Positions 1 through 5,536 of a stretch of DNA of 5,536 nt are shown piece by piece (within the stretch, counting starts at the first letter, position 1; each line of letters opens with the position of its first letter). The notes under the pieces were generated by a model that was given only the letters and a program-made list of their open reading frames with translations, searched no databases and was not told the DNA's origin. Location: the NCBI GenBank assembly GCA_023418055.1, contig JAEZDP010000461.1, forward strand, positions 1 to 5,536, given 5' to 3'. The DNA comes from Acidobacteriota bacterium (GTDB taxonomy: Bacteria; Acidobacteriota; Vicinamibacteria; Vicinamibacterales; Vicinamibacteraceae). Position numbers and translations under genes: made by a program.

Positions 1-1084
1 GTACCACGGTGGGTGGCGGCGCAGCGACGGCTGGGGCGTCGGCTGTCGGGGCCGCCACGGGAGCGGGCGCAGGCGTGGGCGTGCGCGCGGCCATGCGTGT
101 CTCGGGCGGTGGCGGCGGCAGCGTCTGCGTGCGCTCGGGCGTCCGGTTAGCTGTCGTCGCCGCGGGAGCCGGCGCGTTCCTGGTCATCGACGCGTTCCGG
201 TAGAGATCGACGACGAGCCGATACGGGTTGTAGAGCGTGAAGAGGCTGTGGCGCGCGACGTCAGCCGTGTCGATCACCACCCGCGTCACGCCGCCCGGAT
301 GGCTGCCGAGCCGAATCTCCTGCACAAGATCGCCATCGTCGAAGGTCATCGCGCCGTCCGCGAGGCCCGGGCCGTATTCGGTGCCTCGGAGATCGAAGAA
401 GAGGCGGTCGGGATTGCGCAGTTGCTCCTCGGTGTAGGCGACCTCGTTGTCGAGCTCGATCGTGACGCGCACCACCTCGGGCAGCACGGCGCGCTGCACG
501 TTGGTCACCTGGGCTTTGGATGTGGACGCCGGCGCTGACGTGTCCTCCGGTTCCACGGGAATGTTGGCGTTGGCGAGTTCCGTCGCAGCCGGCGGCCGAG
601 CGGGTGGCGCCGGTGTGGCGGCTGCCTGCTTCGGCGTCTCCTTCGTGAGCTTCGGCGAGGCCGCCGCTATCCGCTTCAGGCGTGCATGGCCGTCCTTGCT
701 CAGCGAGCTGGACGGATACTCGCGCACCAGCCACTGCAGCAGGCGGACGGCGGTGTCGCGGTCCTCACGCGTGCCGAACCGGATGTGGGCGTCGAAGGCG
801 ACGTTGGCCGCGTTCCAGAGAGCATTGTCGGCGTAGCCGCTGCGCGGGAACCGGCGTGGGATGTTCTCGTAGTCGCGGACCACGGCGCGCAATTGCGAGA
901 GGGGCGCCCGCCGCGTGCCGCGAGCCCGCAGCTGTTTCTCGCGAGCCAGCGCCTGGTCGTACAAGCCCTTGGCGGAGTTCGAGGCCCTCGAACTGGACCG
1001 GCGTGCACTCTGGGCGCTGAGCTCCGGCCCGGCGAGTCCCGGGAGCACCAGCAGCAGCCCCATCACTATCAACCAACGTCGCAT
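1..1084 (-). CDS. Secreted AMIN-domain protein, probable N-acetylmuramoyl-L-alanine amidase (N-terminal 361 residues, cut by window edge)
   Basis: The frame is open with no stop from the ATG at 1084 down to base 1, giving 361 codons. Residues 1-24 look like a signal peptide: MRRW, a hydrophobic core (IVMGLLLVLPGLAG) and a likely signal peptidase I site LSA|QS. Residues about 42-140 form a helical TPR-like region with the patterns YADNALWNAA and LVREYPSSSL. A Pro/Ala/Thr/Lys-rich linker covers about 142-189. Residues about 191-296 fit an AMIN domain: VTNVQ at its start, alternating beta-type strands such as VRVTIELD and RLFFDLRG, ending in YNPYRLVVDLYR. A second linker, very rich in Pro/Ala/Thr, fills 297-361. 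In the family, AMIN domains target periplasmic proteins to septal peptidoglycan, and TPR-like plus AMIN plus Amidase_3 is a known amidase layout. The zinc catalytic domain would lie beyond the window, so amidase activity is inferred; a secretin-type or other AMIN protein is possible. The gene sits 39 bases after ftsK with no terminator, so co-transcription is likely. Confidence 0.8.
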   Translation of the reverse strand, partial: MRRWLIVMGLLLVLPGLAGPELSAQSARRSSSRASNSAKGLYDQALAREKQLRARGTRRAPLSQLRAVVRDYENIPRRFPRSGYADNALWNAANVAFDAHIRFGTREDRDTAVRLLQWLVREYPSSSLSKDGHARLKRIAAASPKLTKETPKQAAATPAPPARPPAATELANANIPVEPEDTSAPASTSKAQVTNVQRAVLPEVVRVTIELDNEVAYTEEQLRNPDRLFFDLRGTEYGPGLADGAMTFDDGDLVQEIRLGSHPGGVTRVVIDTADVARHSLFTLYNPYRLVVDLYRNASMTRNAPAPAATTANRTPERTQTLPPPPPETRMAARTPTPAPAPVAAPTADAPAVAAPPPTVV

Positions 1085-1091
1085 GAGCATG

Positions 1092-1096
1092 CCTCT
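1092..1096 (-). promoter_or_regulatory. Ribosome binding site that decides the start of the AMIN protein
   Basis: The minus strand reads AGAGG followed by GCATGCTC and ATG. The motif is 1 base from the ATG at 1090 but 7 bases from the ATG at 1084. The second spacing is normal and the first is too short, so the protein most likely begins MRRWLIV rather than MLMRRW. The 39-base gap after the ftsK stop also holds GCCCACC twice on the plus strand (1101-1107 and 1115-1121). It has no strong hairpin with a T-run, so I see no terminator between the two genes. Confidence 0.6.
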
Positions 1097-1123
1097 GTCG
1101 GCCCACCGGGGTGAGCCCACCGA

Positions 1124-3529
1124 TCAGCGCAGTTGCGCATCGACCTCGTCAAAATAGTCTTTCGGCACGAGGACCTCGCGGGCTTTGCCCCCCTGGCCAC
1201 TCGACACCAAACCTTCGCCCTCCATCATGTCCACCAGACGTGCCGCGCGGCTGAAGCCGATGCGCAGGCGCCGCTGCAGGTAGCTGATCGAGGCCTGTCC
1301 GCTCTGGATGACGATACGGGCGGCCTCGTCGTAGAGGTCGTCCTTGTCGAAGCCGCCCATCTGCTCGGCCGGCTTGTCCTCATCGGTGACGCTCGTGTCG
1401 TAGCTCGGCTTGCCCTGCTTGCGCAGGAAGCTGGCCAGGCGCGCGCTCTCCTGCTCGGAGATGTAGGCGCCGTGCAGGCGCATCACGCGCGACGACGCAG
1501 GGGGCAGAAACAGCATGTCGCCCTTGCCGAGGAGGGCCTCGGCGCCGTTGGCGTCGAGAATCGTGCGCGAGTCGACCTTCGACGACACGCGGAACGAGAT
1601 GCGCGACGGCATATTGGCCTTGATGAGGCCGGTGATGACGTCCACCGACGGACGCTGCGTGGCAAGGATGAGGTGAATGCCCACCGCGCGGGCCATCTGC
1701 GCCAGACGGCAGATCGACTGCTCGACCTCGTTGGAGGCCACCATCATCAGGTCGGCCAGCTCGTCGATGACCACGACGATGAAGGGCAGCGGCTTGACCG
1801 GGTCGCCGGTCTTCGGATCGACACGGGCGTCGCCGTTGTCGATGGCGAGCTTGAGGTTGCGGTTGTACTGCTCGATGTTGCGGACGCCAAAGGCGGCAAG
1901 CGTCTTGTAACGCTCTTCCATCTCGCGCACGGCCCAGCGCAGCGCATTGGCCGCCAGCTTCGGCTCGACCACCACGGGCGTGAGCAGGTGCGGAATCTGC
2001 TCGTACATGCCGAGCTCGAGCCGCTTGGGGTCGATCATGATGAACCGCACCGTGTCGGGCGTGGCGCGGTAGAGGATGCTCGTCAGCATCGCGTTCAAGC
2101 CCACCGACTTGCCCGTCCCTGTCGAGCCGGCGATGAGCAGGTGCGGCATGGTCGCCAGGTCGCTGACGTACGGCTCGCCGTGGATGGTCTTGCCGAGCGC
2201 GATCGCGAGCTTCGAGGTGGAGCGCCGGTACGGCTCCGACTCCAGCAGTTCGCGCAGCGAGATCTGCTCGCGCTGGGGGTTGGGAATCTGGATGCCGACG
2301 GTCGACTTGCCGGGGATGCGATCGATGAGCACCGATTCGGCGCGCATGGCCAGCGACAGGTCTTCGGAGAGGCCGGTGATCTTGCTGTACTTCACGCCGG
2401 CGTCGGGCTTGAACTCGTAGGTCGTGACGACGGGGCCGGGCAGAATCTGGACCACGTTGCCTTCGACCGAGAACTCCCGGCACTTGTCTTCGAGGTGTCG
2501 CGCCGAGTCCATCAACTCGCGCTCGTCGATCTTGCGTTCGGCCTGTGCGGGATCGAGCAGCGCGAGCGGCGGCAGGGTGTATTCGCCCTGCTTGCGTTCG
2601 GCGGGCGCCCGCAACTCCGACTCGATATCGGCCAGCGGCAGCGACTCGGGCGTGGCCACGCGCGGCGCAGGCTTGCGCGCCACGGGTGGGGCAGGCGTGA
2701 CGGCGCGTGCCGACTCACGCGGCGACTCGCGCGCCACCTCGCGGGTCGTCTCGCGGGTCGTCTCGCGTGCGGCCCGACCCTGGGGCTCACGTGCCGGGGC
2801 GGGGGCCGGCGCCTTGGTGCGCCGCGCAGGTTCGGCGGCCCGCGCCTGTTCGGTGACCCGGTGGACGTCTTCCGGCGTCACGCCCTTGTCGAGGTGCTTC
2901 TGAATGACCTCGCGGCGCTGCTGATCGCGGCGCCTAGCTTCACGCCGCTCGGCCACACGTGCCGCCTGCGCGCGCACGCGCTGCCGCATCGTCTCACCGG
3001 CGGCTGCTGCGACGTCGCCGAGCGAGACCTGGGTCGTGAGCAGGAAGCCAAGCGTGCCGATGGCCAAAATGAGGATGGCGCTGCCCGTGCGGTTGAGGGA
3101 ACCCACCGCCGCATCGGCCAGGACGGCCCCCAGGTGCCCGCCGGCCTGCACCTCGAAGGCGTCCACCGTGACCGCGCCGAGCGAGAGGGCCAGCAGCGAC
3201 GCGCCGCAGAGCAACAGCAGGGTCGCGCCGATGGTCTTGGTGTAGCCGGCCGATAACGTACGGCACCAGAAGTAATGCCACCCGGCGACGAGCAGCACCA
3301 CCGGCAGCAGGAACGAGGCGTAGCCGAGCAACTGGAACGCACACTCGGCCGCAAAGGCGCCGACGGGCCCCGCGAAGTTCTCGACGGGCCGCGGCGGCCC
3401 CGCGTAGAAGAACCACGCCGGGTCGGCGGGCGAATAGGACACCAGGGCCACGAACCAGAGCAGCGCGGCGGCAAACAACACCACCCCGAGCACCTCGCTG
3501 AGCCGACGGGACATCACCGACGAGGACAC
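1124..3529 (-). CDS. ftsK: DNA translocase FtsK (FtsK/SpoIIIE family)
   Basis: This is a full-length 801-residue septal DNA pump. It uses ATP to move chromosomal DNA through the closing septum and, in the family, activates XerCD at dif. Four membrane segments lie near residues 13-32, 65-87, 99-120 and 150-170. A charged linker rich in Arg, Ala and Pro follows (about 175-300), including RE-xx tetrads at 255-274. The alpha/beta motor spans about 315-710: Walker A GSTGTGKS at 468-475, MIDPKRLELGMYE from 498, Walker B IVVVIDE at 584-590 (Asp589, Glu590), and ATQRPSVDVITG with RVSSKVDSRTILD at about 623-659. The winged-helix gamma domain is at about 730-795, with LQRRLRIGFSRAAR at 751-764. The start is GTG, supported by GGAG 7 bases upstream; the GTG at codon 5 and ATG at codon 6 are too far from that site. 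The length is short beside E. coli FtsK but normal for the compact-linker forms common elsewhere. The gene starts 1 base after the rnj stop. Confidence 0.97.
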   Translation of the reverse strand: MSSSVMSRRLSEVLGVVLFAAALLWFVALVSYSPADPAWFFYAGPPRPVENFAGPVGAFAAECAFQLLGYASFLLPVVLLVAGWHYFWCRTLSAGYTKTIGATLLLLCGASLLALSLGAVTVDAFEVQAGGHLGAVLADAAVGSLNRTGSAILILAIGTLGFLLTTQVSLGDVAAAAGETMRQRVRAQAARVAERREARRRDQQRREVIQKHLDKGVTPEDVHRVTEQARAAEPARRTKAPAPAPAREPQGRAARETTRETTREVARESPRESARAVTPAPPVARKPAPRVATPESLPLADIESELRAPAERKQGEYTLPPLALLDPAQAERKIDERELMDSARHLEDKCREFSVEGNVVQILPGPVVTTYEFKPDAGVKYSKITGLSEDLSLAMRAESVLIDRIPGKSTVGIQIPNPQREQISLRELLESEPYRRSTSKLAIALGKTIHGEPYVSDLATMPHLLIAGSTGTGKSVGLNAMLTSILYRATPDTVRFIMIDPKRLELGMYEQIPHLLTPVVVEPKLAANALRWAVREMEERYKTLAAFGVRNIEQYNRNLKLAIDNGDARVDPKTGDPVKPLPFIVVVIDELADLMMVASNEVEQSICRLAQMARAVGIHLILATQRPSVDVITGLIKANMPSRISFRVSSKVDSRTILDANGAEALLGKGDMLFLPPASSRVMRLHGAYISEQESARLASFLRKQGKPSYDTSVTDEDKPAEQMGGFDKDDLYDEAARIVIQSGQASISYLQRRLRIGFSRAARLVDMMEGEGLVSSGQGGKAREVLVPKDYFDEVDAQLR
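2705..2767 (-). repeat. 12-bp tandem repeat inside the ftsK linker
   Basis: On the plus strand CTCGCGGGTCGT is repeated exactly at 2738-2749 and 2750-2761. A partial third copy starts at 2762, and more diverged units lie on the other side. In the FtsK frame the unit encodes Thr-Thr-Arg-Glu. The wider block (residues 255-275) reads as five RE-xx tetrads: RETT, RETT, REVA, RESP, RESA. The repeat length is a multiple of three, so copy changes keep the frame. It lies in the linker between membrane domain and motor, which is variable in the family, and probably arose by slippage. Confidence 0.8.
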
Positions 3530-3530
3530 G

Positions 3531-5219
3531 TCACATCTCCATCACGACAGGAACGACGAGGGGCCGACGCCCACCCGCCTTGCGGCGCAGCACCCGCTGC
3601 ACCTCCACGCGAATCCGGTCGCGCACCAGCCCCACGTCGGTGCGCTCTTCCACGGGGGCGCCGTCGAGGGCCTTGCGGACCAGCGCGCCGGCGTCCTTGA
3701 GCAGGTCGCCACTCAGCTCGTCGAGCACGAACCCGCGGGTGATGATGTCGGGCACGCCTACCACCTCGCCGTTCTGCATGTTCACCGTCACGACCGGCAC
3801 CACGAGCCCGTCGCCCGCGAGATGGCGGCGGTCGCGCAGCACCTCGTCGGCCACTTCGCCCGTGCGCGTGCCGTCGATGAGCACGCGGCCCACGTCCACC
3901 TTGCCGGCGATGGTCCCGGTCTGCCCGTCGAACCGCAGCAGGTCGCCGTCTTCCGCCAGCAATACCTGCGTGCGCGGACGCGTCACGTCCTGCGCGATCC
4001 GGGCATGGCGGGCCAACTGCCGGTATTCCCCGTGTATCGGCACGAAGTACCGGGGACGCACGAGCGACAACATCAACTTCAGCTCTTCGGCCGAGCCGTG
4101 CCCCGACACGTGCACGTGCTTGAGGCCCTCGTAGATCACGTCGGCGCCGCGCATCGCCAGGTGGTTCATCACGCGCCCAATCGCGCGCTCGTTGCCGGGA
4201 ATCGATCGGGCCGAGAACACCACCACGTCATCGTCGCCCACCTTCACGTGACGATGATCGTCGATGGCGATACGCGACAGCGCGGCCATGGGTTCGCCCT
4301 GTGAGCCCGTGGTGATGCACACCACGTCACCCGAGGGGAAGTTGCGCACGTCGGTGTCACGAATCTGCACCCCGTGGGGCACGCGGAGGTAGCCGAGACG
4401 CTGGGCGATCTCCGAGTTCTCGACCACGCCGCGACCGACGAAGGCCACGCGCTTGTCGAACTGGGCGGCCAGGTCCACCAGGATCTGCATGCGGTGGATG
4501 CTCGACGAGAACATCGCCACGATGATCTTCCCCTGCGTGCTGGTGAAGATCTCTTCGAACGCGTCGTTCACGTCGCGTTCCGAGCCGGCAAAGCCGGAGC
4601 GGTCGACGTTGGTGCTGTCGCCAAAGAGCGCCAGGATGCCCTGCTGCCCGAGTTCGGCGAGGCGGTGCAGGTCGGTGGACTCGCCGTCGAGTGGCGTCTG
4701 GTCGATCTTGAAGTCGCCGGTGTGCACCAGCACGCCCGCGGGCGTGTGGATCGCCAGCGCGACGCAGTCGGGCATGCTGTGCGTGACGCGGATGAACTCG
4801 ACAGTGAACGGCCCCACCTCCACCCGCTCGCGCGGCTTCACGACGTGCAACCGGTCGCGCACGTCGATGCCGTGACGCTCGAGCCGCTGCTCGACCATCG
4901 CGAGCGTCATCGCCGTGCCGTGCACCCGGCCCGACACGAGCGGCATCAGGTAGGGCAGCCCGCCGATGTGGTCCTCGTGCCCGTGGGTGAGGAAGACCGC
5001 CATCACCTTGTGGCCGAGGGCCTCGAGGTGCGCAAGATCGGGGACCACGAGATCGACCCCGGGCAGGTCGGGGTCGGCAAACATCACACCGGCGTCGATG
5101 ACGATGGTCGTGCCGCCGCACGTGATCGCCATGGTGTTCATGCCGAACTCGCGCAGGCCGCCGAGCGGCACGACGTCAACCGGATGCGAAAGCAGAGGCG
5201 CAGCCTCGGGGGTACTCAT
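3531..5219 (-). CDS. rnj: Ribonuclease J (metallo-beta-lactamase / beta-CASP RNase)
   Basis: This 562-residue protein matches the usual RNase J length (about 555). The family makes 5'-to-3' exonucleolytic and endonucleolytic cuts in mRNA and rRNA precursors in the cytoplasm, using two zinc ions. The metallo-beta-lactamase part holds all expected metal ligands: H79-G-H81-E-D83-H84, H147 (THSMPD), D169 (HTGDFKID) and H396 (PIHGEYR). The beta-CASP insert spans about 210-345, with TTGSQGEPMAAL near 303 and ARSIPGNE near 337. HVSGHGSAEELKLML (370-384) is the conserved late motif. The C-terminal domain is at about 455-562. The start at 5219 is firm: an in-frame TAG lies directly upstream of the ATG, and the next Met codons (27 and 30) would remove the first strand and the GGLREFG loop. 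That loop is normally GGLGEIG or GGLGEFG, so Arg replaces Gly here. The Shine-Dalgarno is poor: the best is GGTGAA, 14 bases from the ATG. A 232-base structured leader precedes it and ftsK follows after 1 base. Confidence 0.96.
   Translation of the reverse strand: MSTPEAAPLLSHPVDVVPLGGLREFGMNTMAITCGGTTIVIDAGVMFADPDLPGVDLVVPDLAHLEALGHKVMAVFLTHGHEDHIGGLPYLMPLVSGRVHGTAMTLAMVEQRLERHGIDVRDRLHVVKPRERVEVGPFTVEFIRVTHSMPDCVALAIHTPAGVLVHTGDFKIDQTPLDGESTDLHRLAELGQQGILALFGDSTNVDRSGFAGSERDVNDAFEEIFTSTQGKIIVAMFSSSIHRMQILVDLAAQFDKRVAFVGRGVVENSEIAQRLGYLRVPHGVQIRDTDVRNFPSGDVVCITTGSQGEPMAALSRIAIDDHRHVKVGDDDVVVFSARSIPGNERAIGRVMNHLAMRGADVIYEGLKHVHVSGHGSAEELKLMLSLVRPRYFVPIHGEYRQLARHARIAQDVTRPRTQVLLAEDGDLLRFDGQTGTIAGKVDVGRVLIDGTRTGEVADEVLRDRRHLAGDGLVVPVVTVNMQNGEVVGVPDIITRGFVLDELSGDLLKDAGALVRKALDGAPVEERTDVGLVRDRIRVEVQRVLRRKAGGRRPLVVPVVMEM
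3537..3540 (-). promoter_or_regulatory. Shine-Dalgarno for ftsK embedded in the rnj 3' end
   Basis: GGAG on the minus strand overlaps the penultimate rnj codons (Met-Glu-Met-stop) and ends 7 bases before the GTG start of ftsK. The rnj stop codon TGA lies between motif and start. A ribosome finishing rnj would therefore stop on top of the ftsK initiation region, which points to translational coupling. No separate ftsK promoter is evident at the junction. Confidence 0.75.
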
Positions 5220-5240
5220 CTAGGGTCCGCGTGTTCACCA

Positions 5241-5255
5241 ATCGGGCGTGCCGAT
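5241..5255 (-). promoter_or_regulatory. Hairpin just upstream of the rnj start
   Basis: This is a perfect 5-bp stem with a 5-base loop: ATCGG CACGC CCGAT on the minus strand. It ends 21 bases before the rnj ATG and sits next to the only Shine-Dalgarno-like motif, GGTGAA at 5234-5239. It could influence ribosome access. A stem of this length can arise by chance. Confidence 0.35.
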
Positions 5256-5359
5256 CACGAGAGCCTGCCGCACGTGCGCGGGCACACATCTGCCGTCACG
5301 AGACGAACCCCTCGCGTGCGTCCCGGGCGGGCGAACGACGAGCGGCGTGGACGAGGGCG

Positions 5360-5374
5360 CCGACGGGGAGTCGG
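5360..5374 (-). promoter_or_regulatory. Hairpin in the rnj leader
   Basis: This is a perfect 5-bp stem with a 5-base loop: CCGAC TCCCC GTCGG on the minus strand. It lies two bases downstream (in transcript order) of the larger CCAGCG/CGCTGG hairpin, so the two could stack. No T-run follows, which argues against a Rho-independent terminator. Confidence 0.35.
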
Positions 5375-5376
5375 AA

Positions 5377-5411
5377 CCAGCGTCCTGGCTTCAGGCGCTG
5401 GGGAACCTGAA
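5377..5411 (-). promoter_or_regulatory. Pair of mutually exclusive hairpins in the rnj leader
   Basis: Structure A pairs CCAGCG (5377-5382) with CGCTGG (5396-5401). It continues past a single bulged base (5383) into CCTG (5384-5387) with CAGG (5392-5395) around a 4-base loop, ten pairs in all. Structure B pairs TTCAGG (5390-5395) with CCTGAA (5406-5411) around a 10-base loop, six perfect pairs. Both need bases 5392-5395, so only one can form at a time. Such overlap is typical of leader switches, but no sensor core is recognised. Confidence 0.45.
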
Positions 5412-5426
5412 CAGGAAAAATCCTGT
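5411..5426 (-). promoter_or_regulatory. Hairpin near the predicted 5' end of the rnj transcript
   Basis: This is a perfect 6-bp stem with a 4-base loop: ACAGGA TTTT TCCTGT on the minus strand. If the extended -10 element at 5439-5447 is real, the transcript would begin near 5432, about 6 bases before this stem. Stem-loops at the 5' end are known to shield bacterial mRNAs from 5'-dependent decay. The stem shares base 5411 with structure B of the neighbouring hairpin pair. It is not followed by a T-run, so it is not a terminator. Confidence 0.4.
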
Positions 5427-5438
5427 GTAACCGCAAGG

Positions 5439-5447
5439 AGAATAGCA
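5439..5447 (-). promoter_or_regulatory. Possible extended -10 promoter for rnj-ftsK
   Basis: The minus strand reads TGC TATTCT, matching the TG-N extension plus four of six bases of TATAAT. It lies directly after the rsmA-like stop codon. No recognisable -35 hexamer sits 16-18 bases upstream, where the sequence is GC-rich rsmA coding DNA. Extended -10 promoters can work without one, but the match is modest and the element was found by eye. Confidence 0.28.
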
Positions 5448-5451
5448 CAGC

Positions 5452-5536
5452 TCACGACGCCGGCTGAGGGCGCGCCGCCGCGAGCCGGGCCAGGGTCGCG
5501 ATGTCGAGCTGCTCGGCGCGTTGACCGGCCTCGAGG
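5452..5536 (-). CDS. rsmA: C-terminal end of a probable 16S rRNA dimethyladenosine transferase RsmA (KsgA), cut by window edge
   Basis: Only the last 27 codons and the TGA stop (5452-5454) are present. The translated end reads LEAGQRAEQLDIATLARLAA followed by ARPQPAS. In E. coli RsmA the last helix contains the pattern xxRAENISVAQYCQMANYL, and RAEQLDIATLARLAA lines up with it: shared RAE, polar residue, hydrophobic spacing, then a short Ala-rich tail. RsmA dimethylates two adjacent adenines near the 3' end of 16S rRNA during small-subunit assembly. The catalytic methyltransferase domain is outside the window, so this rests on a short tail only. A gene for rRNA maturation fits its position upstream of RNase J. 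The frame has the same strand and base composition as its neighbours. Confidence 0.5.
   Translation of the reverse strand, partial: LEAGQRAEQLDIATLARLAAARPQPAS

Larger units (their letters stand above)
5220..5451 (-). other. Non-coding region and probable leader of rnj, rich in inverted repeats
   Basis: The 232 bases between the rsmA-like stop and the rnj ATG show no convincing gene. The short open frames here are Arg/Pro-rich or lack a usable ribosome site. In transcript order the region carries perfect or near-perfect inverted repeats at 5411-5426, 5390-5411 or 5377-5401 (mutually exclusive), 5360-5374 and 5241-5255. The middle part (about 5256-5355) is GC-rich with only short pairings, such as the palindrome CGCACGTGCG at 5269-5278. 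I compared it by eye with common riboswitch cores (cobalamin, glycine, c-di-GMP, SAM), tRNA and SRP RNA and recognise none. A long structured leader before an RNase gene could allow autoregulation; this is inference. Confidence 0.5.

Noticed and set aside
261..734. A 157-codon minus-strand frame, plus several plus-strand frames over 1-1114.
   Set aside because: They overlap the AMIN protein, whose frame has a signal peptide, ribosome site and domain pattern. The alternatives are low-complexity Arg/Ala/Gly shadows.
1380..2483. A 367-codon minus-strand frame within ftsK.
   Set aside because: It is a plus-one shadow of the motor domain, with Arg/His/Pro-rich sequence and no family motifs. No frameshift is needed because the ftsK frame is intact.
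1133..3256. A 707-codon open frame on the plus strand, antisense to ftsK.
   Set aside because: It mirrors ftsK in a high-GC genome where reverse-frame stops are rare. The translation is rich in His, Arg, Asp and Gln with no recognisable domain, and ftsK on the other strand is certain.
4357..5121. A 254-codon minus-strand frame within rnj.
   Set aside because: It is an out-of-frame shadow; the rnj frame carries all metal-binding motifs.
5411..5426. The ACAGGA/TCCTGT hairpin as a Rho-independent terminator for rsmA.
   Set aside because: The T bases are in the loop, not after the stem, and the stem is only 6 bp.
5248..5430. A 60-codon plus-strand frame in the rnj leader.
   Set aside because: It has no ribosome site or recognisable sequence, and it lies opposite the leader of a minus-strand operon.
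5360..5450. A tRNA, SRP RNA or known riboswitch in the rnj leader.
   Set aside because: No cloverleaf arms, CCA end, SRP tetraloop core or known riboswitch consensus could be matched by eye; an Rfam search would be decisive.
5255..5455. A 66-codon frame starting at GTG that overlaps the rsmA-like stop (GTGA).
   Set aside because: The start-stop overlap is suggestive, but there is no Shine-Dalgarno, the second half is Arg/Pro-rich, and it runs through the inverted repeats. It is more likely leader RNA.

Overview
This window is high-GC bacterial DNA in which every supported gene lies on the minus strand. Transcription runs from the right edge to the left: the C-terminus of a probable 16S rRNA dimethyladenosine transferase (rsmA), then ribonuclease J (rnj), then the DNA translocase FtsK (ftsK), then the N-terminal part of an AMIN-domain protein that is probably an N-acetylmuramoyl-L-alanine amidase. 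Strong GC-driven codon bias, RNase J as the RNase and a TPR-like plus AMIN architecture suggest a diderm, high-GC phylum such as Gemmatimonadota, Acidobacteriota or a deltaproteobacterial lineage. I lean towards Gemmatimonadota, but the assignment is an inference.

Layout. Positions 5452-5536 hold the last 27 codons and the stop of the rsmA-like gene. Positions 5220-5451 are a 232-base non-coding stretch with several perfect inverted repeats and a possible extended -10 element just after the rsmA stop; it probably acts as promoter and leader for rnj. Positions 3531-5219 are rnj. After a single base comes the GTG start of ftsK (1124-3529), whose Shine-Dalgarno lies inside the last codons of rnj. 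A 39-base gap without a terminator follows, then the secreted AMIN protein (1084 leftwards), which is open to the window edge.

How they fit together. rsmA and rnj act in rRNA maturation and RNA turnover. ftsK acts in septum-coupled chromosome segregation. An amidase next to ftsK would be a natural cell-separation partner. The tight rnj-ftsK junction argues for one transcript with translational coupling.

I see no mobile element, CRISPR array, tRNA, rRNA or obviously new system. The genes are conserved housekeeping genes. The least explained piece is the structured leader ahead of rnj, where two strong hairpins share bases and cannot form together. Smaller points are a 12-bp tandem repeat in the FtsK linker and substitutions in its DNA-reading helix.
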